Shown: piece after piece, positions 8,655-17,187 of the stretch | How positions within the stretch are numbered: position 1 is the stretch's first letter | Layout: each line of letters starts with the position of its first letter | Assembly (NCBI GenBank): GCA_903868125.1 | Contig: CAIPUE010000029.1 | Location: 1-60,249 of the forward strand | DNA: 60,249 bases | From: an uncultured bacterium | Lineage (GTDB): Bacteria; Cyanobacteriota; Vampirovibrionia; Gastranaerophilales; Gastranaerophilaceae | Direction of reading: 5' to 3' | Position numbers and translations under genes: made by a program | The notes under the pieces: model-generated | The model's database searches: none | Told to the model about the DNA's origin: nothing | The model's input: the letters and a program-made list of their open reading frames with translations, nothing else

Positions 8655-8690
8655 AAAAAAGACCTCTTTTTTATTCAAAAGGTCTTGTTT
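8655..8690 (-). terminator. Intrinsic terminator, probable attenuator
   Basis: On the minus strand AAGACC (8681-8686) pairs with GGTCTT (8659-8664), extended by TTTT/AAAA in the loop and followed by TTTT. The 5' arm and its flank, AAACAAGACCTTT (8678-8690), can instead pair with AAAGGACTTGTTT (8736-8748) at the end of the short upstream ORF, 12 of 13 bases. This gives a possible antiterminator. Confidence 0.72.
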
Positions 8691-8732
8691 GTATTAATTA
8701 TTTCAAAATTTTCAATAAAAAACTTTGGGCCG

Positions 8733-8792
8733 CTAAAACAAGTCCTTTCTTATAAATCCTCGTGTACGTCGTAATAAGTTTCTTACTAACAT
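8733..8792 (-). CDS. Candidate 19-aa Arg-rich leader peptide
   Basis: An ATG with AAAGGA upstream at about 7-nt spacing opens a 19-codon frame: MLVRNLLRRTRGFIRKDLF. Five Arg codons (AGA, CGA, CGT, CGA, AGA) and three TTA Leu codons stand out in a frame this short. A consensus promoter lies about 30 bp upstream and an intrinsic terminator about 45 nt downstream. The last codons are complementary to the terminator's 5' arm. The layout is that of a leader peptide. The net charge of about +5 also leaves a free cationic peptide possible. Confidence 0.55.
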   Translation of the reverse strand: MLVRNLLRRTRGFIRKDLF

Positions 8793-8820
8793 CAATTTTT
8801 CCTTTTTTTGATACTCTTTG

Positions 8821-8848
8821 AGTATACAACATAAATTTTTGCTGTCAA
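8821..8848 (-). promoter_or_regulatory. Sigma-70 promoter of the 19-aa leader transcript
   Basis: On the minus strand, TTGACA (8843-8848), a 16-bp spacer and TATACT (8821-8826). The start of transcription is expected near 8814, about 22 nt before the 19-aa ORF. Confidence 0.75.
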
Positions 8849-8878
8849 TACCATTTTAATGTACTTGAGGGGCATTAC

Positions 8879-8906
8879 TTGAATTTTTCAAAAATAAGTT
8901 TATAAT
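8879..8906 (+). promoter_or_regulatory. Sigma-70 promoter of the 9009 gene
   Basis: TTGAAT (8879-8884), 16 bp, TATAAT (8901-8906), diverging from the leader promoter about 30 bp away. A small hairpin, GGTCTA/TAGACC (8918-8935), lies in the resulting 5' leader. Confidence 0.65.
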
Positions 8907-9008
8907 ATTAATCAGGTGGTCTATAAATTTAGACCGAGTAGTTGATATCATTATGCCTGAAATATTGCATAATATATATGTGAATGAAGAATATTCGACT
9001 GGGGAAAT

Positions 9009-9353
9009 ATGTTAAATGGAGTTAATCTTGGTGATGAACTAAATAACGCCCAATTAAAAAACCAAATTGGGGTTAATGGTATTGTCACCAATCCTATAAA
9101 AAATCCATATGAAAAAATTGACAGAAATCTTTTGATTGATGAAACGGCTATTTCAAATGAAGCGGTCAATCTTTATCAAAAAGAGCAGGATGTCAAACAG
9201 TTTAGTGCTCTTGCAATGTCTAATCCGGAAGATTTATCACATGAACAAATAATTGCTAACCTATTTGAGAAGGGCGTTTCAGATTTGTTCTCAAATGAAT
9301 CAATTAGTGAGTTGTCCAACAATCAAAAATTATTAAACGATTTATCTTTATAA
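9009..9353 (+). CDS. Small acidic protein of unknown function, 114 aa
   Basis: I do not recognise the family. The protein is soluble, Asn/Glu-rich, with no signal peptide or membrane segment and probably helical from residue 50 onwards (AVNLYQKEQDVKQFSALAM). GGGGAAAT precedes the ATG and a good promoter lies 100 bp upstream. The TPR gene follows after about 35 bp on the same strand, so the two are likely co-transcribed and may work together. Confidence 0.62.
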   Translation: MLNGVNLGDELNNAQLKNQIGVNGIVTNPIKNPYEKIDRNLLIDETAISNEAVNLYQKEQDVKQFSALAMSNPEDLSHEQIIANLFEKGVSDLFSNESISELSNNQKLLNDLSL

Positions 9354-9387
9354 TTTTACGTAATTATGAAATGTGATAGAGAAAAAC

Positions 9388-10620
9388 ATGGCAGAAGAAG
9401 AAGAAAAAAACATATCAGGGCATCAAGCTAATAATGAAGATATTCAAGGAGATACAGTATTTGTAGCTCTGAGGCAATATGCAAAGGGAAACTACAGAGA
9501 AGCATTAAATCTTCTCCTAAGTTCAATGCATAACAGTGTCGATTCGGATCTTTATGTGGATATCGGAAGCTGTTATTATATGTTAAATGATCCCCAAGAA
9601 GCACTTGATTATTGGAACAAGGCTATTAGTTTGGACCCAAAAAATTTCAAACCATATGCTAATATAGGTAATTTGTATTTTAAGAACGGACATGTTGAAC
9701 TGGCAATATCATATTGGCTGGTTGCGCTTATCTCAAGACCTGAAGATGCCAATACTTCGCTTAATCTGGCTATTGCTTTTAATCAAAAAATGATGAGATT
9801 TGAATCGATTAAGTACTTTGAAAAATACATCAAATATGCGGAAGAAAAATCTTCGGAAAAATATATTCAAATTAAAAATAAAATTCAGCATTGTTTTAAC
9901 GTTGCCCAAGAGTATTTAACTCTCGGCGTACAATTTCAGGCAGAAAATCAGGATAAAAAAGCTGCCGCTTGCTATTTTAAATCACTCGCAAATTATCCGA
10001 ATTTATCCAAAACGAACCTTAATTTGGGCAGTATATTTTTTTCGGATAAGAATTTAGAACTTGCAATCAAATATTGGAAAACAGCCTCTCATCTTGACCC
10101 CAATTATGATAAATTATATTCAAATTTAGCTATTTCATACGACTTAATGGAAGAATTTGACTACGCGTATTGTTATTACTACAGATACATGAACTACATC
10201 ATTGGCGATAAGGAAGAATATTACAAAGTAAATAGGCGATTGTTGAAGATAAAATCATTCTTGCAAGACCATCCCGAATTAATTTCTAAACACCTCGATT
10301 TAGCACAAAAGCATATTGCAAAAAGTGAATATAATGAGGCAATAGACGAATTTAAGAACTATGCCATTTTGAAACCCGAAGAAAAGCAATTATATAAAGA
10401 TATTATTGCAAAATTAGAATCTTATCTAACTCCTGAAACGAGTATTATTTCCAACTGTTTTGAAATAGGAAACAAACTAATTAACGAGGGGGCATTTTTT
10501 GAAGCAAAAGCTTATTTTTCCAGAATAATGAAATTATCGGCGCCACAATATCTTGAATTTTCAAAGGCGAAGGCTAAATATTCTCAATGCGAAAAGTCAG
10601 AAGCTGGCTTGAATGCTTAA
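9388..10620 (+). CDS. Cytoplasmic TPR-repeat scaffold protein
   Basis: A protein of about 410 aa built from tetratricopeptide repeats. Clear units are SDLYVDIGSCYYMLNDPQEA, FKPYANIGNLYFKNGHVELA, SKTNLNLGSIFFSDKNLELA and YDKLYSNLAISYDLMEEFDY, and weaker ones continue to the C-terminus. There is no signal peptide. I prefer the ATG at 9388; a GTG at 9373 is in frame but lacks a better binding site. It overlaps the next gene by 8 bp. Its binding partner cannot be read from the sequence. Confidence 0.8.
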   Translation: MAEEEEKNISGHQANNEDIQGDTVFVALRQYAKGNYREALNLLLSSMHNSVDSDLYVDIGSCYYMLNDPQEALDYWNKAISLDPKNFKPYANIGNLYFKNGHVELAISYWLVALISRPEDANTSLNLAIAFNQKMMRFESIKYFEKYIKYAEEKSSEKYIQIKNKIQHCFNVAQEYLTLGVQFQAENQDKKAAACYFKSLANYPNLSKTNLNLGSIFFSDKNLELAIKYWKTASHLDPNYDKLYSNLAISYDLMEEFDYAYCYYYRYMNYIIGDKEEYYKVNRRLLKIKSFLQDHPELISKHLDLAQKHIAKSEYNEAIDEFKNYAILKPEEKQLYKDIIAKLESYLTPETSIISNCFEIGNKLINEGAFFEAKAYFSRIMKLSAPQYLEFSKAKAKYSQCEKSEAGLNA

Positions 10621-11035
10621 AGCGATAAAAAAATATATACATGTAAAAATTTTGAGAAGAAAATATTATAGAATGGGTAATTGTCTGGGCTGTGGAAAGT
10701 GTTGTAAAAAAATATATGTAAAAACAAGCAGGCATGTGATTCAAGAGGAAAAAGAGTTTGAAAAACTAAAATTTCTGCACCGATTTTATACTTATTTAAC
10801 GGTTGTAGACAAAGACGAAACGGGCTTGGTCTTCTCCTGTTCAAATTTAGATGAAACAACCAATTTATGTAAAATCCATAAACATCGCCCGAGCATTTGT
10901 CGTAGATACCCTCAGGAAGAGCTTTTTATTATGGGCGGCGAATTAACAAAAGATTGCGGATATAAAATGATTCCGATTATTTCTTTTTCTGAGATTTTGG
11001 ATAAGAGACGGAAGAATCTGCGATCATGTAACTAA
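10613..11035 (+). CDS. YkgJ-family cysteine-cluster protein
   Basis: A 140-aa protein with the YkgJ/UPF0153 cysteine pattern. CLGCGKCCK near residue 24, CSNLDETTNLCKIH, and HRPSICRRYP form a probable Zn or Fe-S binding site of unknown function. It overlaps the end of the TPR gene by 8 bp, so translation is probably coupled. An internal Met at residue 21 (MGNCLGCGKCC) is a possible alternative start. Confidence 0.82.
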   Translation: MLKAIKKYIHVKILRRKYYRMGNCLGCGKCCKKIYVKTSRHVIQEEKEFEKLKFLHRFYTYLTVVDKDETGLVFSCSNLDETTNLCKIHKHRPSICRRYPQEELFIMGGELTKDCGYKMIPIISFSEILDKRRKNLRSCN

Positions 11036-11113
11036 TTGTTTGACTTGTACAATTACGAGGCATTAAGTCTCGCAAAGACGGTAAGTTATTCATTTTTTTA
11101 TATGAGTTGTTAC

Positions 11114-11152
11114 AAAAAAAGAGCTTACGAAATAATTCGTAAGCTCTTTAAA
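11114..11152 (-). terminator. Intrinsic terminator of the HU gene
   Basis: A 14-bp perfect stem (AAAGAGCTTACGAA / TTCGTAAGCTCTTT) with a 4-nt loop. On the minus strand it is followed by TTTTTTT, 15 bp past the HU stop. Confidence 0.88.
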
Positions 11153-11166
11153 ATTAGTTCCAAAAA

Positions 11167-11445
11167 CTATTTACCGTTAACGATAGTCTTGAATTTTTTA
11201 CCAGCAGAGAAAGCAGGTACTGTTTTAGCAGCAATTTTGATTTCTTTACCTGTTTGAGGGTTTCTGCCGTTTCTAGCAGCTCTCTTGCGTGGTTCAAATG
11301 TCCCAAAACCAACTAAGGTAACTTTTTTACCTTTAGCTACAGTTTTTTGGATAGTGTCAACTAACGCTCCAAGCACTTCGCTTGCATCTTTTTGAGTAAC
11401 TTTAGCTTTTTTTGCTATTTCTTGTACTAATTCTTCCTTGTTCAT
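11167..11445 (-). CDS. HU-family nucleoid DNA-binding protein
   Basis: A histone-like protein that bends and compacts DNA. The 92-aa product starts at MNKEELVQEIAKKAKVTQKD. It has the HU signature GFGTFEPRKRAARNGRNPQT in the DNA-binding arm and ends in AFSAGKKFKTIVNGK. A frame extends 30 nt upstream, but AAGGGG sits correctly before the ATG at 11445. It has its own promoter (11481-11508) and terminator, so it is a single-gene unit. Confidence 0.95.
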   Translation of the reverse strand: MNKEELVQEIAKKAKVTQKDASEVLGALVDTIQKTVAKGKKVTLVGFGTFEPRKRAARNGRNPQTGKEIKIAAKTVPAFSAGKKFKTIVNGK

Positions 11446-11480
11446 GGTTATAAACCCCTTTCTTAATGTGTACATAGAAT

Positions 11481-11508
11481 ATTATATTGAAACTAAAATA
11501 AAACGCAA
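11481..11508 (-). promoter_or_regulatory. Sigma-70 promoter of the HU gene
   Basis: On the minus strand, TTGCGT (11503-11508), 16-bp spacer, TATAAT (11481-11486), about 35 bp before the start codon. Confidence 0.7.
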
Positions 11509-11591
11509 GTATTTTAACGAAAATTAATATAAATTAACGCAAAAAACATATATTCAGACTATAATATTAATAGTTAAGGGAGTTTTTAACC

Positions 11592-12791
11592 ATGAAGTTT
11601 AAAGAGAGAATTACACAAATTAAGAGGCTTTTTAAAAAAAGAGAGCATTTAGCGAATAAAATATATTTTTCGATAAGCTCTGAAGGCTATGGTCATTCAT
11701 CAAGAGCCATAGCTATTTCGCAGGAATTAGACAAGAAGAATTATCTTATCGCAACCTACGGATATGCGCTGGAAAGACTAAAGGCGAAGGGAATCCCATG
11801 CCACAAAGTTTCTCAGGAATTAAAATTCGTCGGGCATGACGGCGCTTTTGATGTGGGCAAAACTATTGTTCAAAACCAAGGCTGGGTAATGAAATTTAAC
11901 AAAATGGTTGATGAAGAAGTTGATATAATTAAAAAATCAGGGGCGTCATGCGTTGTTGCAGACGGAAGAATGAATCCTGTAATCGCTGCCGAAAAATTAA
12001 AATTACCTTGTGTTACCATTACAAATCAGAGTGCTTTTTATCCGTTTTTCCAACAGGATAACTGGCTTGTAAAGCTTTTGGGAGTATCTTTTGACTCTTG
12101 GATGAGAATGTATTTAAGCTCCACAGAAGAAATCCTTATCCCTGATTTTGAGCCACCTTATACAATTTGCTTGCCGAATTTAAGCCATAATAGAAAGATT
12201 ATGAAACGTACCAGATTTGTGGGCCCACTTGTTAGTTTCGATTGTGACAAAGTTCCTCTTATAACTAGAGAAAGCACAAATCCTTATATTGTAGTCTCTT
12301 TGGGGGGGCATGCCTACCGAAAACCCTTGTTTGATTGTATTTTAGAAGTCGCAAAAAAGTTACCGAACATTGATTTTGATATATTTACATTTTTTGAAAC
12401 AGATGAAAAACCGCAAAATGTTAATTTACAAGGCATGCTGCCTGATATTTCTTCCTACCTTAAAACTGCTGATATAATTATCGCTCAAGCCGGACATTCG
12501 ACGGCGATGGAAATATTGTCATTCGGTAAACCTTCGATTATTGTTCCCGACTTAAATCAAATAGAGCAAGAAAATAATGCAGGTAGAATGGCTGAATTAG
12601 AGGTTTCAGAAGTTATTACCCATGACGAATTAACAGTTCATAAAATGTTTGATTGTATACAAAAAGTAATGAAAAATGAAAAATACAAGAAAAATGCCGA
12701 ATTTTTTGCTACAATGTCTAAAGAAATGAACGCAAAGAAGAGAGTTGCCGATATTCTAAGTGAATATGCGATGAGGTTACATAGGTATTAA
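11592..12791 (+). CDS. GT-B glycosyltransferase (MurG/MGT-like, MJ1255-type)
   Basis: A 399-aa cytoplasmic GT-B enzyme. The N-terminal acceptor domain has the glycine loop SSEGYGHSSRA. The C-terminal domain carries the nucleotide-sugar site AGHSTAMEILSFGKPSIIVP followed by DLNQIEQENNA, as in MurG and UDP-glycosyl transferases. It probably acts on a lipid-linked or surface acceptor; the donor is unknown. GGGAG lies before the ATG. The stop overlaps the next ATG by one base (TAATG), so it is translationally coupled to a membrane GT2. Confidence 0.8.
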   Translation: MKFKERITQIKRLFKKREHLANKIYFSISSEGYGHSSRAIAISQELDKKNYLIATYGYALERLKAKGIPCHKVSQELKFVGHDGAFDVGKTIVQNQGWVMKFNKMVDEEVDIIKKSGASCVVADGRMNPVIAAEKLKLPCVTITNQSAFYPFFQQDNWLVKLLGVSFDSWMRMYLSSTEEILIPDFEPPYTICLPNLSHNRKIMKRTRFVGPLVSFDCDKVPLITRESTNPYIVVSLGGHAYRKPLFDCILEVAKKLPNIDFDIFTFFETDEKPQNVNLQGMLPDISSYLKTADIIIAQAGHSTAMEILSFGKPSIIVPDLNQIEQENNAGRMAELEVSEVITHDELTVHKMFDCIQKVMKNEKYKKNAEFFATMSKEMNAKKRVADILSEYAMRLHRY

Positions 12792-14131
12792 TGAAAGAAA
12801 GAATTGTTTTATTCGCCATAATTTTAAGCTTGGGAGTCTTTTTGTACTTCTTTCAAAATTATTTCAATACCCTGTGGGGATTAGTGTTCTTATGTGTTGC
12901 AATGATTACTTATGCCATTTACATGCACCTTGCAACTATACATAAAAAACGTAAACTCAAAAAAAATCCACAAATTATTAATGAAGAATTCAAGCCTTTT
13001 ATAACAATTATGGTTCCTGCTCACAATGAAGAGGGCGTCATAACTCAAACAGTTCAAAATATTTTAAAAATAGATTATGAAAAGTTTGAAATTATTGTAA
13101 TTGATGACAGAAGTGAGGACAATACAGCTATTGTCATTAAAGGTTTGGAAGATAAATATGAAAAGGTAACTGCTTTAATAAGAGATAAAAATTCTTTCCC
13201 AGGGAAATCCGCAGTACTCAACGAAGCTCTTGTTCTTGCAAAAGGTGACGCTATTTTAGTTTTTGATGCAGATGCAAGAGTTACGCCTGATTTTTTATCA
13301 AAATTAATTCCAAATCTCGAACCTGAAGACGTTGGTGCCGTACAAGCCCGCAAAGTTATTATCAATAAAGACTATAATTTTTTAACAAGATGCCAAAATA
13401 ATGAATATACTTTAGATACTCACTTCCAAATCGGCAGAGATGCTGTGAAAGGAGCAGTTGAACTCAGAGGTAATGGTGAATTAATAAAAAGAAAAGCGCT
13501 TCACGATATAAATGGCTGGAATGAAGAAACTATTACGGATGATTTAGACATGTCAACGCAATTACACATAAAAGGATGGGATGTCAGATTCTGCCCTGAG
13601 GCGGTTGTTTACGAAGAGGGGATAATCTATCTTGTGCCACTGTTCAGACAGCGTAGAAGGTGGTTAGAAGGTAGCATAAGGCGCTATTTAGAACATTTTG
13701 GAGAGGCATTGAAGTCAAAGGAAATATCTTTAAGAGCCAGCCTTGATATGACTGCCTATATTTCTGAGTTTATCATGCCTATCTGGTTAATTATGGAAGT
13801 ATGTTTTCAAATTTTCAGGGTAGCAACAAAATCAGCACCCACAAATTGTATTTTATCCTCACTAATAGTTGGCTGTGCTATCGCCGTTTGTTTTACTCTA
13901 GCTGCAAGATATAGTCTTAGAAGATATGACGATTTAGATAGACACCAAGCCCTTAAACAAGCTATAGAAACCTCAGTATACATTTTTATAATCTGGTTTC
14001 CTGTTGTTATGTTTATATGTTTCAAGATTTTATTCTGTAAAAAAGACATGAACTGGGGGAAAACAACTCACGGACTAATATTAGAAGAAGAATTGCATAT
14101 ACAAGGACAAAAAGAATTACAACAAACATAG
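12791..14131 (+). CDS. Processive membrane GT2 glycosyltransferase
   Basis: A 446-aa integral membrane enzyme resembling hyaluronan/poly-N-acetylglucosamine synthases. Two N-terminal hydrophobic segments (residues 5-48) come first. The GT-A domain follows with IVIDDRSEDN, DADARVTPD and TDDLDMS, then the processive motif QRRRW, and two or more C-terminal helices (residues about 340-420). It should polymerise a nucleotide-sugar and extrude it. Coupling to the preceding GT-B gene suggests that the pair makes one surface glycan or glycolipid. Confidence 0.86.
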   Translation: MKERIVLFAIILSLGVFLYFFQNYFNTLWGLVFLCVAMITYAIYMHLATIHKKRKLKKNPQIINEEFKPFITIMVPAHNEEGVITQTVQNILKIDYEKFEIIVIDDRSEDNTAIVIKGLEDKYEKVTALIRDKNSFPGKSAVLNEALVLAKGDAILVFDADARVTPDFLSKLIPNLEPEDVGAVQARKVIINKDYNFLTRCQNNEYTLDTHFQIGRDAVKGAVELRGNGELIKRKALHDINGWNEETITDDLDMSTQLHIKGWDVRFCPEAVVYEEGIIYLVPLFRQRRRWLEGSIRRYLEHFGEALKSKEISLRASLDMTAYISEFIMPIWLIMEVCFQIFRVATKSAPTNCILSSLIVGCAIAVCFTLAARYSLRRYDDLDRHQALKQAIETSVYIFIIWFPVVMFICFKILFCKKDMNWGKTTHGLILEEELHIQGQKELQQT

Positions 14132-14158
14132 TAAAAACATAGATAAAGGAATAATAAA

Positions 14159-14689
14159 ATGCCACAAACAGCGAATGAAGTTAAAGAAAAGATTAGGAAT
14201 ATAAAAGATTTTCCAAAACAAGGAATAGTTTTTAGAGACATTACAACTGCGCTTAAAGATGCTCAAACCCTTGTTAAAATGATTGATTTTCTTTGTGAAA
14301 AGTTTAAAGACGAAAAGATTGATTATGTCGTTGGATTGGAATCGAGAGGATTTATCTTTGGCATGCCTGTCGCATACAAATTGAATGCTGGATTTATTCC
14401 TGTCAGAAAACCTAATAAATTGCCCGCAAAAACGATAAAAGAATCCTATGTTCTTGAGTATGGGACAGACACCCTTGAGATACACGAAGACGCTTTAAGC
14501 AATGGGGATAAGGTACTTATTATTGATGATTTACTAGCTACAGGTGGAACTGCCGTAGCAGCTTGTAACTTAGTAGCAAAAACCGGAGCTGATATTATCG
14601 GCTGTGCTTTTGTAATTGAATTAAACGACCTAAAAGGTAGAGACAAACTGCCAAAGGGCATTCAAATTTTTTCTATGCTTGAATATTAA
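14159..14689 (+). CDS. apt: Adenine phosphoribosyltransferase
   Basis: Purine salvage: adenine plus PRPP gives AMP. The 176-aa length is typical. The PRPP-binding motif is VLIIDDLLATGGTA, and the N-terminal DFPKQGIVFRDIT and GLESRGFIFG are family signatures. It follows the GT2 gene by 27 bp with AAAGGAAT upstream. Its 3' end overlaps the convergent unknown gene by 4 bp. Confidence 0.95.
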   Translation: MPQTANEVKEKIRNIKDFPKQGIVFRDITTALKDAQTLVKMIDFLCEKFKDEKIDYVVGLESRGFIFGMPVAYKLNAGFIPVRKPNKLPAKTIKESYVLEYGTDTLEIHEDALSNGDKVLIIDDLLATGGTAVAACNLVAKTGADIIGCAFVIELNDLKGRDKLPKGIQIFSMLEY

Positions 14690-14976
14690 AATTCTTTTCG
14701 ACTCGAAACAGCAGGCTTTATTAAGATTACATATTTCATATTAAGTTGTAGAAAATCTAAATTCTCAATTTCACCCTGCTTATTTTTGTGGACAACGGTA
14801 CAATCAGTAATTGCAATAAAATTTTTGTTTGCCCCATTTAAAAGATCACTCAAAAACCGATTTTCTCTTGATAAACCAGGATTATACAGCCAACCTGTAA
14901 TTTCATGTTCTTCTGTTAAAATAAAAACTCTTTCTTTCTTGAGCCATAATTTTATAAACTTAGTAAATAATAACAT
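14686..14976 (-). CDS. Conserved-looking small protein, unknown function
   Basis: A 96-aa protein, mostly beta in appearance (RVFILTEEHEITGWLYNPG, then FIAITDCTVVHKNKQGEIEN). There is no signal peptide or membrane helix. AAGGAG at 8-nt spacing supports the start. I cannot name the family. It overlaps apt tail to tail by 4 bp and stands upstream of no other minus-strand gene. Confidence 0.65.
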   Translation of the reverse strand: MLLFTKFIKLWLKKERVFILTEEHEITGWLYNPGLSRENRFLSDLLNGANKNFIAITDCTVVHKNKQGEIENLDFLQLNMKYVILIKPAVSSRKEF

Positions 14977-15065
14977 CTAAAAATCTCCTTCAAAAATAGA
15001 ATATTAACCTAATCGTATAATCGACAAAGTTTCAAAAAACTTGAACACTTTGACTTATGGTAACA

Positions 15066-15099
15066 TTTTTGTTACAAATTTGCAAGTTTGTAACAAAAA
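15066..15099 (-). terminator. Hairpin over the gatA stop
   Basis: TTTTTGTTACAAA pairs with TTTGTAACAAAAA (13 bp) around the last gatA codons. It is a possible transcript end or 3' protector; the following U-run is poor, so termination is uncertain. Confidence 0.45.
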
Positions 15100-16535
15100 T
15101 CGTTTGCCTGTTCAAACTTATATGAAGCATTAAATAATTTTGCTTCTTGAAGTTGAGGCGCAAGAATTTGCAAGCCGATTGGCATACCTGATGTATCAAA
15201 CCCTGCAGGAACACTAATTCCCGGGATTCCCACCAAATTGGCACTAATGGTAGCAATATCGGTTAAATACATTGCCAATGGGTCTTCCGTCTTTGAACCA
15301 AATTCAAACGCCGTATTTGGACAAGTCGGGGAAAGAAGTAAATCAACTTTTTCAAACGCTTTATCAAAATCGGATTTTATTAAGGCTCTTAGTTGTTGTG
15401 CTTTTTTGTAATATGCATCATAATATCCCGAACTTAAAGCGTAAGTTCCAAGCATTATTCTACGTTTAACTTCAGGTCCAAAGCCTTCTGCGCGAGTTTT
15501 TGTGTACATGTCAATTAAACTTCTTGCATCTTTTGTTCTATATCCGTATTTAACCCCGTCAAAACGTGCAAGATTAGAGCTGGCTTCGGCGGTAGCGATA
15601 ATATAATAAACTCCTATCGAATGTTTTAAATAAGGTAGTGAAATTTCTTGAATTTCAGCTCCGAGAGTTTTGTAGGTATCAATCGCGTTTTGCATTGCTT
15701 TTTGAACATCAACAGAAACACCTTCTCCCATAAGCTCTTTTATTACACCGATTTTAATACCTTTAATATTATTTTCAAGTAGAGTAGAATATTTTTCAAC
15801 AGGAACATCCAATGACGTTGAATCTTTTAGGTCAACGCCGGAAATCACTTCCAAAAGCATTGCAGCATCTTTCACACAACGGGAAAAAGGTCCGATTTGG
15901 TCTAATGACGAGGCAAACGCAATAAGTCCGTAGCGAGAAACCCTTCCATAAGTCGGTTTCATTCCGATAATTCCACAAAAACTACCCGGCAAACGAATAC
16001 TTCCGCCCGTATCAGAACCTAAAGACAAAGTCACCTCACATGCCGCAACACTTGCCGCAGAACCGCCTGAAGAACCTCCGGGAACTTTATTTAAATCCCA
16101 AGGATTGCGGGTTTTTTTAAACGCAGAGTTTTCTGTAGAACTTCCCATCGCAAATTCATCCAAATTCGCTTTACCCACTATCGGAACCAAATTATTCAAT
16201 AATTTTTCAGTAATCGTAGCGTTATAAGGCGAAACAAAATTTTCCAGAATTTTGCTTGATGCTGTTGTCGGATATCCGATTAAGTTCATATTATCTTTTA
16301 AAGCAAGTGGAATACCTGCTAAAAGCGGTAATTCTTCACCTTTTGCAATTTTTTCGTCAACTTTTTTTGCCGTCTCCATTGCGGTATTTTTTGTTAAACA
16401 GTTAAAAGCCTCAATCTTGCTCTCGACTTCATCTATTCTATCAAACGCAGCCTGCGATAATTCAACTGCTGAAATTTCCTTATTTAACAAAGCTTTTCTT
16501 TGTTCACTTGCCGATTTTTTTAAAATCTCTTTCAT
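15072..16535 (-). CDS. gatA: Asp/Glu-tRNA amidotransferase subunit A
   Basis: The glutaminase subunit of GatCAB, which converts Glu-tRNA(Gln) (and often Asp-tRNA(Asn)) to the amidated form. The 487-aa protein has the amidase-signature triad: Lys in LALKDNM, and the cis-Ser and Ser nucleophile within GGSSGGSAASVAA and GSDTGGSIRLP. GGAGA precedes the ATG. gatB and gatC are not in this window. Presence of the enzyme implies that the organism relies on tRNA-dependent amidation. Confidence 0.96.
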   Translation of the reverse strand: MKEILKKSASEQRKALLNKEISAVELSQAAFDRIDEVESKIEAFNCLTKNTAMETAKKVDEKIAKGEELPLLAGIPLALKDNMNLIGYPTTASSKILENFVSPYNATITEKLLNNLVPIVGKANLDEFAMGSSTENSAFKKTRNPWDLNKVPGGSSGGSAASVAACEVTLSLGSDTGGSIRLPGSFCGIIGMKPTYGRVSRYGLIAFASSLDQIGPFSRCVKDAAMLLEVISGVDLKDSTSLDVPVEKYSTLLENNIKGIKIGVIKELMGEGVSVDVQKAMQNAIDTYKTLGAEIQEISLPYLKHSIGVYYIIATAEASSNLARFDGVKYGYRTKDARSLIDMYTKTRAEGFGPEVKRRIMLGTYALSSGYYDAYYKKAQQLRALIKSDFDKAFEKVDLLLSPTCPNTAFEFGSKTEDPLAMYLTDIATISANLVGIPGISVPAGFDTSGMPIGLQILAPQLQEAKLFNASYKFEQANDFCYKLANL

Positions 16536-16700
16536 AATCTCTCCTTAGCATAAGACAATTATAAAACAAAAAAGGCAAAAAATCTTTTAATATTTGTTAC
16601 GAAAATCAATATAACCCGCAAAAAAATATTCAGGGGTTTTAAAATTAACAGAAATAAGTTATAATGAACCCATAATTATGAAGTGTAAAGGAGGTCTCAT

Positions 16701-17174
16701 ATGAATGTAAGTAAAGTTAGTTCTTTTAATCCGATGAGTTTCAAAAGTAATCCCCAATCCAAAGACAGCGAGTACGAAAATCCTGTATCAAAAAAGACGG
16801 AACGCAATCTGGCAATACTTAAATCTGTAGGATTTTCAGCGGTGGCAGGAGCTATTACAGGAGGGCTGACAGCCTTTCTTACCAATGAGAAAAAATATAC
16901 TACTATCGGATTTATAGCAGGTGCTGTTGCAACTTTAATCATGAGCTTACCCGCGGCAATATACAACACAAAGGTTAACGCATACGTAAAACAAAAAGAA
17001 ATGGATGTTTTCAGTCGTGACAGAAGCTTAAAAACAAATCTTACAGAAGAAGTTGATAAAGAAGTTCAAAATTCTGAAGTTTCTTTAGATAAAAAGCTCG
17101 ATGATAACCTAAAGTTACAAATGGCAAATCGCGGTAATGCACTAGGAATAGCTAATATTACCTCACAGTCGTAG
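16701..17174 (+). CDS. Small unknown membrane protein A with N-terminal F-K-S motif
   Basis: A 157-aa protein with a polar N-terminus containing MSFKSNPQS (Phe14) and two hydrophobic helices (VGFSAVAGAITGGLTAFL near 52 and IGFIAGAVATLIMSLPAAIY near 74), then a charged C-terminus. AAAGGAGG before the ATG is a very strong binding site. The segment KVNAYVKQKEMDVF resembles KINAFVKNKDMDLY of the next gene, so the two look paralogous. Function unknown. Confidence 0.75.
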   Translation: MNVSKVSSFNPMSFKSNPQSKDSEYENPVSKKTERNLAILKSVGFSAVAGAITGGLTAFLTNEKKYTTIGFIAGAVATLIMSLPAAIYNTKVNAYVKQKEMDVFSRDRSLKTNLTEEVDKEVQNSEVSLDKKLDDNLKLQMANRGNALGIANITSQS

Positions 17175-17187
17175 GAACAGTTTTAAG

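Noticed and set aside
8953-9015. 20-codon ORF overlapping the start of the 9009 gene
   Set aside because: No convincing ribosome binding site, and no biased codon run or terminator follows, unlike the two better leader candidates.
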